A stretch of 24,233 nt of DNA, from positions 1-24,233 of the forward strand of contig JAGODU010000055.1 in assembly GCA_017998095.1 (NCBI GenBank). Reading direction: 5' to 3'. A model generated the notes under the pieces. That model did no database searches, was not told the origin of the DNA, and worked only from the letters and a program-made list of their open reading frames with translations. Positions 17,044 through 24,233 of this stretch are shown here, one piece after another. This DNA is from Prolixibacteraceae bacterium. GTDB taxonomy: Bacteria; Bacteroidota; Bacteroidia; Bacteroidales; Prolixibacteraceae. A program made the translations under genes and the position numbers. Every line of letters starts with the position of its first letter. Position 1 is the first letter of the stretch.

Positions 17044-18378
17044 TTAAAATGAGATTTTTACTTTTTTAAGCCGTATATCCTTCACAGGGCGAAAATCTCC
17101 CTGAACAGGAAATAAAGAAATCCGGTCGGCAATGTCCAGTCCTGAGGTCACTTCTCCAAAAATGGTATATAAGCCATCAAGATGTGGTGCTCCTCCTATT
17201 GTTTTATAAGTTTCCCTTTGTTCTGAAGAAAACTTTATACCATTTTCTTTCTCAATATCATCCAGTTCATTATCAAGATATTTTCTTCCGGTAACTATAT
17301 AAAACTGTGACCCGTCAGAGCGTTTATCCTGGTTTGTGTCATCTCTGAGTCGCGGACAGCCAATAGCTCCTCTTTTATGATATAATCCCTTTACAATGTG
17401 GGCAGGAATAGTATAACCGGGTCCCTTCCAGCCAACAATATCATCAGGTTTGGCATTACGGGTATCAGCAGCACCTGTTTGTATTCCAAAATCACGGATA
17501 ACACGATGAATAAGAAGATTGTCATAGTAACCTTCATTGGCTAACCTTATAAAATTATCGCGATATTCAGGTGTTTCATTAAATAGTTTTATTGAAATGG
17601 TGCCATAATCTGTATCCATAAATATATTCTTTACAGATGCATTTTTCCTGGCATCAGGATTACCTATTGCAGATAATGATTTCACTGAACCTCCCCTTTG
17701 CATTAGAGAAACAATTGCAGAAGCAGGAATAGCAAAATAAGATCGCTCATAATCAACATCCATTGCAGTTCCCATTCCTAAAACATTTCCGTTTGATAAA
17801 AATACCGGTGTTCCAATATTTATAGTTTGAATTGTATTACTTACCGAAAGTAATTTTTCCCCGAAAACAATTTTTTCTCCCTGACACACTCCTCCGTATA
17901 ATGGAAGCGAATTATTATATTTCTCTCCTGCAACAACAGTCTTATATCTAAGAAGTGCAGTGTCTGTATGCAATACAAGAGGGTTTTTGTTAAGAGAATC
18001 AGCCTTAAGGATAATTAAATTGCTTATCCTGTCATAATTAATAAATTTAGTTACTTCAAATGATCCACCTTCTCCGTTTAGAGAAGTGAGAACAGCTTTA
18101 TCTGCTTGTTTGAAAAGAGAAAATGGAGCTACTATTAAGTTTTCCTTTATTAAAAACCCCTGCCCTTTTTCAAGAATCCTTTGCCCGCTGTATGTTTGAA
18201 TTTTAAATACAGAACCGGCCAGATTATTGAAGTTTGTCTGAGGTGCCTGACTCTCAGTTTTATTTTCGCTATCAGTTGTTTTCTTTTCTTCTTCTTTGTT
18301 TCCTGAGCATGCACTGAATAAAAACAGCATAATAAGCAAAACCCATAATACATTGATTTTCTTAATGACACTTTCCAT
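17044..18378 (-). CDS. Lipoprotein: trypsin-like domain without catalytic triad, fused to cyclophilin
   Basis: A 444-residue protein. Hydrophobic residues 10-22 end in FSAC24, a lipobox; the following SGNKEEE is an acidic run of the kind that sends Bacteroidota lipoproteins to the cell surface. Residues about 54-232 resemble an HtrA-like chymotrypsin fold: GQGFLI (72-77), LIVAPFSLF, NYDRISNLIILKA, INIGTPVFLSNGNVLGM. In active enzymes these are TNxHV, D-DLA-LK and GNSGGP; here His, Asp and Ser are replaced by Ser, Asn and Ile, so it should not cleave proteins. Residues about 248-444 are a cyclophilin peptidyl-prolyl isomerase (LLIHRVIRDFGIQTG, SQFYIVTGRKY, YTIFGEVTSGLDIADRI). Its ATG overlaps the upstream stop by one base (TAATG), indicating translational coupling. 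Confidence 0.83.
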   Translation of the reverse strand: MESVIKKINVLWVLLIMLFLFSACSGNKEEEKKTTDSENKTESQAPQTNFNNLAGSVFKIQTYSGQRILEKGQGFLIKENLIVAPFSLFKQADKAVLTSLNGEGGSFEVTKFINYDRISNLIILKADSLNKNPLVLHTDTALLRYKTVVAGEKYNNSLPLYGGVCQGEKIVFGEKLLSVSNTIQTINIGTPVFLSNGNVLGMGTAMDVDYERSYFAIPASAIVSLMQRGGSVKSLSAIGNPDARKNASVKNIFMDTDYGTISIKLFNETPEYRDNFIRLANEGYYDNLLIHRVIRDFGIQTGAADTRNAKPDDIVGWKGPGYTIPAHIVKGLYHKRGAIGCPRLRDDTNQDKRSDGSQFYIVTGRKYLDNELDDIEKENGIKFSSEQRETYKTIGGAPHLDGLYTIFGEVTSGLDIADRISLFPVQGDFRPVKDIRLKKVKISF

Positions 18379-19187
18379 TACCTGATAATTTTTACATATA
18401 TTACAACATCTTTAAATGGCCGGTTATTACCGTCAGTTTTTAAAGCAGCTATATTGTCAATAACATCAAATCCTTCAGTCATTTCGCCAAAAACAGTATA
18501 TTCTCCTTCTATTTCCGGTGCACCTCCAATTGATGTATAAGCTTCACGTTGCTGTTGAGTAAAAATAAGCTTTCCATCAGCAAGAGAGTAGTTGGTTTCG
18601 ATTTCATCTTTAATTTCATCAGCAAGCTTTCTTGCCTCTTCAGTCTTCTTTTCATCTTTCAGCTTATCGAGCAAACTTTTTCTATCAGCCGTATATACTC
18701 TTTCAACAATTTTTTTCCGAATAGGACGATTAACAGCAATCTCCATTGTGTCGAGCTGTCCTTCTCTGTATTTTCTTCCCTGAATTATAAAAAACTGAGA
18801 TACATCGCTTTGTTTGAAAATATTTATCTCATCAGGTTGTCTTGGGGCACATAAAGCCCCTTTCTTACAAATATTATCTTTAATAATTTCATCATCAACT
18901 GTTTTCGTAGGATCTCCATATCCAATAAACTTACCCGGAGGAGCATTTCTTGAATCTTTTGATCCGCCCTGAATGATATAATTATTGATTACTCTGTAAA
19001 ACAATGTCCCATTGAAATGGCCATTACCTGCTAATTCTAAAAAAGCATCCCGGTGGCGGGGAGTATTGTCATAAAGGGTAAACTTCATATTCCCCAGATT
19101 GGTAGAAATGAGTACTTCATGCGTTTGAGAAAAAACGATGAATTGGGTAGTTAGAAAAAATAATATAAAAGCAAATTTCTTCAGCAT
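18378..19187 (-). CDS. Exported cyclophilin-type peptidyl-prolyl isomerase with a helical insertion
   Basis: A 269-residue protein with signal peptide MLKKFAFILFFLTTQFIVFS (cut near 20), thus periplasmic. It catalyses cis-trans isomerisation of proline bonds. Core motifs are NTPRHRDAFLELAGNGHFNGTLFYRVI (catalytic Arg65 in FYRV), IIQGG, VSQFFIIQGRKY and YTVFGEMTEGFDVIDNIA. Between GRKY and the last third sits a charged insertion of about 65 residues (about 143-208, rich in Lys/Glu, including KLKDEKKTEEARKLADEIKDE), which should form a helical pair and is much shorter in the neighbouring cyclophilin. It is second in the operon, 4 bp after the oxidoreductase gene, and overlaps the next gene by one base. 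The two cyclophilins look like tandem paralogues. Confidence 0.9.
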   Translation of the reverse strand: MLKKFAFILFFLTTQFIVFSQTHEVLISTNLGNMKFTLYDNTPRHRDAFLELAGNGHFNGTLFYRVINNYIIQGGSKDSRNAPPGKFIGYGDPTKTVDDEIIKDNICKKGALCAPRQPDEINIFKQSDVSQFFIIQGRKYREGQLDTMEIAVNRPIRKKIVERVYTADRKSLLDKLKDEKKTEEARKLADEIKDEIETNYSLADGKLIFTQQQREAYTSIGGAPEIEGEYTVFGEMTEGFDVIDNIAALKTDGNNRPFKDVVIYVKIIR

Positions 19188-19191
19188 GATA

Positions 19192-22101
19192 TTAATTGCA
19201 GGATTCTACTTTTACCCTTACATATTTATATGCAGGAGTAAAACATTCTTCACTTATATTGTTGATTGATAATATCCGGTTTGATTCAGGAAAATAAGCA
19301 GCAACTGAACCTTTACTTACTGGATATTGAACAGCATAATATCCGGTAAGCTTTCTTTTCCTGTCATCATAATTACTTGTTATACTGACCATCTGACCAT
19401 CAGTAATATTCCTTGACTCCATATCATCTTTATTCATAAAAAGAACACGCCTTTCACCTGTAATGCCCCGGTATCGGTCGTTTAAACCAAAAATAGAAGT
19501 ATTAAACTGATCATGACTTCTTATTGTCATTAAAATCAAATCATCGGTTTCAGATTCATAAGAAGTCAAATTATGATTGCTGAAAACAGCTTTACCTGAA
19601 TAAGTATTAAACACTCTCCTTTTCAGCGGATTATCAAGATTAATGCAATCCTTTTTGTCAGAAAGCAACTTAAAGTCTTTTAGTGAAGTAAATGTTTCAG
19701 AAATCTTTAATCTCAAATATTCATAATCATTAACATACCTGTTCCATTCTATTTGATACTTATTTCCAAAAACAGCCATTGCCATTTCTCCTATTATTCT
19801 TACCTCGCTCTTCATGTTTTCAGCAGGAGGAGGAATACAACCATAGGAAAGACCGACTTTACAAAGAGCATCTTCTATTGAAACAGCTTGTTTCCCATTA
19901 TCTGTTATTTCTTCATCAAGCCTTGAAAGGCAAGGCAATATGAGGGCTTTCCTTCCTGTAATAACATGACTCCTGTTTAGCTTGGTAGATATACTTACAG
20001 TCAGATTACACTTTTTGAATGCCTTTTCAACAAAACCTGTATCAGGCAATGCTGATGCCAGATTTCCACCTAAAGATATGTATACTTTAACCTTACCATT
20101 ATCAACTGCTTTGATGGAAGGAATAACACTGTATCCCGGTTTTTTGGGAACATTAAAATTAAACCCCTTTTCTAAAGATTCAAGAAAACTAACTGGCATG
20201 TTTTCACCAACACCCATAGTCCTTATTCCCTGAATGTTACTATGTCCACGAACAGGTAACAATCCTGCTCCGGGTTTCCCTATATTTCCTTTTATAAGTA
20301 ATAAATTTACAATTTCTCTTATCGTATTTACTGCATTAACATGATGAGTAATTCCAAGACACCAGGTCGCTATAACTTTTTCTGATTTAATATAAATTTC
20401 AGCAGCTTCAATAATTATATTCTTTTCAAGCCCGCTGGTTAGAATAATTTTTTCCCAGGATGTATTTAAAACTTCATTCTTATAATTATCAAAACCACTA
20501 GTATATTTACTAATAAAATCTAAATCAAGATAATCTCCGCTTCCGTTATCCTTTTCAAGAATATACTTTACCATCCCTCTCACAAATGCCATATCTCCAT
20601 TAGAACGAAGCTGGATAAAAAGATTAGAAAGAGGCGTATATCTGTTGAAATAAGACATTGCTTCCTGTGGATTGGCAAAACCAAGCAAACTTGCTTCAGG
20701 CATTGGATTGATTGCAATAATGCTTGCTCCTTTCCGGGCAGCGTTTTGTAATGCATTCAACATTCTTGGATGGTTTGATCCCGGATTATGGCCAAAAACA
20801 AACACTGCATCAGTTTTAGGAAAATCATCAAGGGTAATACTGCTTTTGCCAAAGCCAATACTTGACATTAATGCCTTGCCTGATGCCTCATGGCATAAAT
20901 TGGCACTATTAGGAAGATTATTTGTTCCATAAGCCCGTGCAAAAAGCTGATAAAGAAAAGCAGCTTCGTTTGATGTCCTTCCTGAAGAATAAAAAACTGC
21001 CTGATCAGGGTTATCAATAGAATTTAGTTCTTTTGCTATAATACTGTATGCTTCTTCCCATGAAACAGGTTTGTAATGTGTTCCATTCTCATCAAGGAAA
21101 ACCGGTTCAGTAAGTCTACCCTGATTTTCAAGCCAATAATCTGATGATAGAGATAATTCTTCCACAGACCATTGTTTGAAAAAATCATTATTAATGGTCT
21201 TGTTTGTTGCAAGGGAGCTTATATTCTTGGCTCCGTTTTCACAAAATTCAAAATGAGATCTTTCTTTCTCAGGATTAGGCCATGCACAACCTGTACATTC
21301 AAAACCGCCATGCTGGTTAAATTTGGCAAGAAGCTTACGTCCTCTTTTAATTCCTGCCTCTTTATATATAAAACTTAAAGATGTTAAAACAGCATCGATT
21401 CCTCCGGCAAAAACTCTTGGCTGATCGTGTTTCATACCAATAAGTGCAGTGACATCTTTTTCAAGATCTGAATTTTCAAGAGCCTTAACTGCTTTTATTA
21501 TTTCTCTGCCAAGTGATTCAATATTTGCCAGCCATAATATTCGATCTTTGTATTTTTCTGATTCTTCAGGTCGAAATATGTAACTGCTAAGTCCTCCGGC
21601 TTCGATAAGACTGATTAAAGGAGGTATCTTATAATCCGGGATTTCTTCATTCAACACTGAATCCCTTATTTTCCTTTTAATATCAATCAGCAAAGGCATA
21701 TTTAAAGAGAAAGTACTCCCTTTATATCCGGTAGCCTTTATATTATTTTTCAAAGAAATTACTGCACCTTTCTTTATAAGTGAATTCCAGACAAGATTCC
21801 CTAAAGTATTTCCATGAGCAGCAACAAGAGCTACTGCTTGTTCTAATGGTAAAGACTTTTCAAAAACCAATAAACATCTTATAGCTTCATCAATAAAAGT
21901 TTCTCCTGAATCAGTTTCTTTAAGAACAGTAAGTTTTTCCCAATCATCATTAATTATACTACGAAAAGAGGCATCTAACAGCAATGCTCCTGCCAGTGAA
22001 AGATGCATCACCTGCTCAGAAATAGGTAACGGCTTTCCTGATACCGGATCAATGGTTAAAAGGAAAAATTGTTCAGAATATGTTAATTCAGTTTTTTCCA
22101 T
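19192..22101 (-). CDS. FdhF/YdeP-type molybdopterin oxidoreductase with N-terminal GPP34 (GOLPH3-like) domain
   Basis: A 969-residue fusion. Residues about 5-205 resemble GPP34/GOLPH3: LTYSEQFFLLTIDPVSG, HLSLAGALLLDASFRSII, LKETDSGETFIDEAI, NLVWNSLIKKGAV, IDIKRKIRDSVL, matching in order the helices of Vps74/GOLPH3. From about 260 it is a molybdenum bis-MGD oxidoreductase of the FdhF/YdeP type: NQHGGFECTGCAWPNP with Cys269/Cys272, FEFCENGAK (Cys287), YSSGRTSNEAAF, NLCHEASGKAL (Cys403), VFGHNPGSNHPRM, GNIGKPGAGLLPVRGHSNIQG and a C-terminal domain with LILMTIRSHDQFNT. YdeP relatives are about 760 residues, so the extra length equals the GPP34 part. No signal or Tat peptide: cytoplasmic. First gene of the operon. 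The substrate is unknown; formate is only a family name. Confidence 0.88.
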   Translation of the reverse strand: MEKTELTYSEQFFLLTIDPVSGKPLPISEQVMHLSLAGALLLDASFRSIINDDWEKLTVLKETDSGETFIDEAIRCLLVFEKSLPLEQAVALVAAHGNTLGNLVWNSLIKKGAVISLKNNIKATGYKGSTFSLNMPLLIDIKRKIRDSVLNEEIPDYKIPPLISLIEAGGLSSYIFRPEESEKYKDRILWLANIESLGREIIKAVKALENSDLEKDVTALIGMKHDQPRVFAGGIDAVLTSLSFIYKEAGIKRGRKLLAKFNQHGGFECTGCAWPNPEKERSHFEFCENGAKNISSLATNKTINNDFFKQWSVEELSLSSDYWLENQGRLTEPVFLDENGTHYKPVSWEEAYSIIAKELNSIDNPDQAVFYSSGRTSNEAAFLYQLFARAYGTNNLPNSANLCHEASGKALMSSIGFGKSSITLDDFPKTDAVFVFGHNPGSNHPRMLNALQNAARKGASIIAINPMPEASLLGFANPQEAMSYFNRYTPLSNLFIQLRSNGDMAFVRGMVKYILEKDNGSGDYLDLDFISKYTSGFDNYKNEVLNTSWEKIILTSGLEKNIIIEAAEIYIKSEKVIATWCLGITHHVNAVNTIREIVNLLLIKGNIGKPGAGLLPVRGHSNIQGIRTMGVGENMPVSFLESLEKGFNFNVPKKPGYSVIPSIKAVDNGKVKVYISLGGNLASALPDTGFVEKAFKKCNLTVSISTKLNRSHVITGRKALILPCLSRLDEEITDNGKQAVSIEDALCKVGLSYGCIPPPAENMKSEVRIIGEMAMAVFGNKYQIEWNRYVNDYEYLRLKISETFTSLKDFKLLSDKKDCINLDNPLKRRVFNTYSGKAVFSNHNLTSYESETDDLILMTIRSHDQFNTSIFGLNDRYRGITGERRVLFMNKDDMESRNITDGQMVSITSNYDDRKRKLTGYYAVQYPVSKGSVAAYFPESNRILSINNISEECFTPAYKYVRVKVESCN

Positions 22102-22187
22102 TTGATATTTATTCCTTCTTACAAATTAAGCGATTTGTATTATATTGAAGTATAATGAATTGAAAAATAATTCAAATAAAATCAATC

Positions 22188-23294
22188 TTAAAATGAAATT
22201 TTTTGAATTACAGTTGAACTTCTTCCTGTTAATTGAACGATGTATAATCCGGGGAAGTCTAATTTAAAATTAAAATCTTGAAGATATTGAGTATCTTTGG
22301 AGTATAATAAGCACCCATTTATATTATAAATATTTAAAATACTTTCATTTTTATATATTTCAGAAACCTGAATAGAAACCTCATTCCCTTTTCGTTCTAT
22401 AATTAAAGGGATTTTCTCAAGTTCTCTTCTTTTTACTAAATCTGAACTATTTGTAGTCTTTTTCAATGAATTTAAAGGAACAAAATTGCTTTCCATTGAT
22501 GAGTTAATTTTATTGTAGTTTAAAACAATAACATTGTTAAGATCATCAGAAAAATCGGATGCCAGTCTTGCAGCATAGAAGGTAATGCTATCTTCAGGAG
22601 AATATTCAATATTGATTTTTGATTTATCTCCTCCAAATACACTAACCTGAATCCCTTTACTTTTAACGTCTTTTAAAAGAGGATAAATATCAGAATAGAA
22701 ATTTGTTGTATCCATTGATCTTGAGCTTGCTGCAATAGAATCAGTAAGCCTGTTTTCCAATTCATCATTGTTTATCATCCATATAAGCCTGTGATGCAGT
22801 AATATCAAATGCTTTGAAATATTAATAGTATCACATACATTTTTAATCATCTTTAACTGATCATCTTTTATGAATGTACGGTCAAAACCTTCTGCATTAA
22901 TTTCAGTATCAAGAACAATAAAGGTAATACCATCCCTGAAATAAGAATAATATCTTTCCCTGCCGGTAAATTCTTTTATCAAAGCAAGATTATTACTTTG
23001 TACATCATGATTTCCAAATGCCCAGAGAGTATTCAAATTATCAAGATCAAAAAGCCTGTCACAATATTCCATTGTTGCTCTTTCATCACTGGTATAATAA
23101 GTCAGATCACCACCAAGCATTTTAACATCAAACAAATTGAAATCAATATTCTCTATACCCTTTGCTACTGATTGATTAACTTTATCTTCACTTCTGGGAT
23201 GAGGTATGAAAATGATTTTGAGGATAGAATCATTTTGAGATAAAAGTTTAATCCCGGGAGATAAAAGCAACAATAAAAGCAGAATATTTTTCAT
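22188..23294 (-). CDS. Degenerate metallophosphoesterase with type IX secretion sorting domain
   Basis: A 368-residue exported protein with signal peptide MKNILLLLLLLSPGIKLLSQ (cut about residue 20). The body follows the calcineurin-like phosphoesterase plan: MLGGDLTYY (metal Asp63), WAFGNHDVQSNN (94-97), LILLHHRLIW (His167/168). Two elements are altered: motif I, normally DxH, is I30-P31-H32 with the aspartate missing; the final GHxH is replaced by FGGDKSK (221-223). Catalysis is therefore doubtful. Residues about 295-368 are a T9SS type A sorting domain (LNIYNINGCLLY, FPGLYIVQL, basic-hydrophobic end). It is divergent from the esterase gene at 23383 and 86 bp upstream of the oxidoreductase operon, which it may or may not join. 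Confidence 0.75.
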   Translation of the reverse strand: MKNILLLLLLLSPGIKLLSQNDSILKIIFIPHPRSEDKVNQSVAKGIENIDFNLFDVKMLGGDLTYYTSDERATMEYCDRLFDLDNLNTLWAFGNHDVQSNNLALIKEFTGRERYYSYFRDGITFIVLDTEINAEGFDRTFIKDDQLKMIKNVCDTINISKHLILLHHRLIWMINNDELENRLTDSIAASSRSMDTTNFYSDIYPLLKDVKSKGIQVSVFGGDKSKINIEYSPEDSITFYAARLASDFSDDLNNVIVLNYNKINSSMESNFVPLNSLKKTTNSSDLVKRRELEKIPLIIERKGNEVSIQVSEIYKNESILNIYNINGCLLYSKDTQYLQDFNFKLDFPGLYIVQLTGRSSTVIQKISF

Positions 23295-23332
23295 TTTACT
23301 GTAAAAAAGCTGTAGATAAATTTAGTAATATT

Positions 23333-23345
23333 GTTTATAATAAAC
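23333..23345. promoter_or_regulatory. Palindrome in the divergent intergenic region
   Basis: GTTTATAATAAAC is a perfect 6+1+6 inverted repeat midway between two divergent start codons (38 bp from each). It could be a shared operator. Being A/T-rich, it may arise by chance. Confidence 0.25.
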
Positions 23346-23382
23346 CGTTAATTATAAGACATTTCAAAAAAACTTACCCATT

Positions 23383-24233
23383 ATGAAGTTTTTTAAAACT
23401 TTTATTATTTCAATTTCCCTTACAATAGCAGCTAATACCGCGTTCGCACAGTATTTTTATGTAAATCATAATAAATATAAGAGGACATTTCTCCTTCATT
23501 TACCTAAAAGCTATACTGTTGATAAAAAATATCCCTTAGTAATAGCATTGCACGGAGGTTTTGGAAGTGCTTTAAATCTTGAGGAACAATCTGGATTGAG
23601 TATTATGGCAGATAAAGAAAACTTTATTGTGGTTTATCCTGAAGGAGTTGAAGGCAGATTAATGACTGCCAGAACCTGGAATGCAGGCTGGTGTTGTGGT
23701 TTTTCATCAAAATCAAATATAGATGATGTTGGATTTATTGATAAAATGCTTGATAAAGTTATTAAAGATTATCCAGTTGATACTAATAAGGTTTACGTAA
23801 CAGGAATGTCGAACGGAGGATTTATGGCATACAGGCTTGCATGTGAACTATCGGACAGAATAGCAGCTATTGCTCCTGTTGCTGCTTCAATGAGCATGGA
23901 AGAGTGTAACCCAGTTCTTAAAATGCCGATTATTCATTTCCATTCATATAATGACAAAAGCGTTCCTATTGAAGGAGGAATTGGAGAAGGTATTTCAAAA
24001 CATTATAATTTACCTCTGGATTCTCTATTGAAAATATGGTCTGTAAGGAATGGATGTTCCGATAAAGTGGATAAAGTCATCAATAATTCCCAATATACAT
24101 TTTTGAAAAACAATAATAACGATAAGGCATCTGAAATAGAATGTTATATTTCAAAGGATGGCGGACACTCATGGCCGGGTGGTAAACAAACAAAAATAGG
24201 AGATCCTTCTTCAACATTTGTAAACGCAAATGT
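23383..24233 (+). CDS. Secreted PHB-depolymerase family esterase (LpqC-like), 3' end cut off
   Basis: The frame is open from ATG 23383 to the window end, 283 codons, without a stop. Signal peptide MKFFKTFIISISLTIAANTA continues to FAQ, with cleavage near residue 22. The mature part is an alpha/beta hydrolase of the esterase/PHB depolymerase family, related to feruloyl and acetyl-xylan esterases. Motifs: YPLVIALHGGFGSA (oxyanion region), VVYPEGVEG, WNAGWCCGF with DDVGFI, the nucleophile elbow GMSNGG (Ser143), FHSYNDKSVP (likely catalytic Asp), and DGGHSWPGG (catalytic His). All triad elements are present. Carbohydrate-linked esters are more likely than stored polyester because it is exported, but this is inference. 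Any C-terminal T9SS domain would lie beyond the window. Confidence 0.87.
   Translation, partial: MKFFKTFIISISLTIAANTAFAQYFYVNHNKYKRTFLLHLPKSYTVDKKYPLVIALHGGFGSALNLEEQSGLSIMADKENFIVVYPEGVEGRLMTARTWNAGWCCGFSSKSNIDDVGFIDKMLDKVIKDYPVDTNKVYVTGMSNGGFMAYRLACELSDRIAAIAPVAASMSMEECNPVLKMPIIHFHSYNDKSVPIEGGIGEGISKHYNLPLDSLLKIWSVRNGCSDKVDKVINNSQYTFLKNNNNDKASEIECYISKDGGHSWPGGKQTKIGDPSSTFVNAN

Noticed and set aside
22102..22187. Terminator between the phosphoesterase and the oxidoreductase operon
   Set aside because: Only short A/T inverted repeats (TTGAA/TTCAA and ATTATA/TATAAT), too weak to call; whether the phosphoesterase belongs to the operon stays open.

Overview
The window is AT-rich bacterial chromosome, most likely from a Bacteroidota (Bacteroidetes) member of the Bacteroidales/Marinilabiliales type. 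Supporting signs are two proteins with type IX secretion (T9SS) C-terminal sorting domains, a DUF4294 protein, a lipoprotein with an acidic run just after its lipobox cysteine, few Shine-Dalgarno sites, and several exact matches to the Bacteroidota -7 promoter element TAnnTTTG. I see no tRNA, rRNA, CRISPR array, insertion sequence or phage gene.

Layout. Left edge (1-2050): the start of ispE (minus, cut by the window edge), a minus-strand terminator, a 28-residue membrane peptide gene with its own promoter, then three iterated repeats upstream of homoserine dehydrogenase (plus). 2062-6279 is a minus-strand block: protein-L-isoaspartate methyltransferase, a metallo-beta-lactamase-fold hydrolase, and the full-length glycine decarboxylase P-protein, which has its own promoter. 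6364-8731 (plus): a degenerate Gfo/Idh-like protein and a polyprenyl-phosphate sugar-1-phosphate transferase that starts surface polysaccharide synthesis. 8767-12540: a DUF4294 protein, arginine deiminase with a SpoU-type RNA methyltransferase, and a Crp/Fnr-type regulator divergent from an OsmC-family protein. 12566-16291: a T9SS-exported repeat protein, phenylalanyl-tRNA synthetase alpha chain and an exported UlaG-like hydrolase. 16292-16593 has no gene but carries tandem 11-bp repeats and hairpins. 16594-22101 is a tight four-gene minus-strand operon. 22188 to the end holds a degenerate metallophosphoesterase with a T9SS domain, divergent from a secreted PHB-depolymerase-type esterase that runs off the window.

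Most of the window is housekeeping metabolism. The unusual part is the 16594-22101 operon. Its first gene encodes an FdhF/YdeP-type molybdopterin oxidoreductase with an extra N-terminal domain resembling GPP34/GOLPH3. It is followed by an exported cyclophilin with a helical insertion, then a lipoprotein joining a trypsin-like domain that has lost all three catalytic residues to a second cyclophilin, then a C_GCAxxG_C_C-family cysteine protein. Spacings of 4 bp, a 1-bp overlap and 15 bp argue for co-expression, although the products should sit in different compartments. I can offer no established function for this set. All domain assignments were made by eye from sequence, without database searches.
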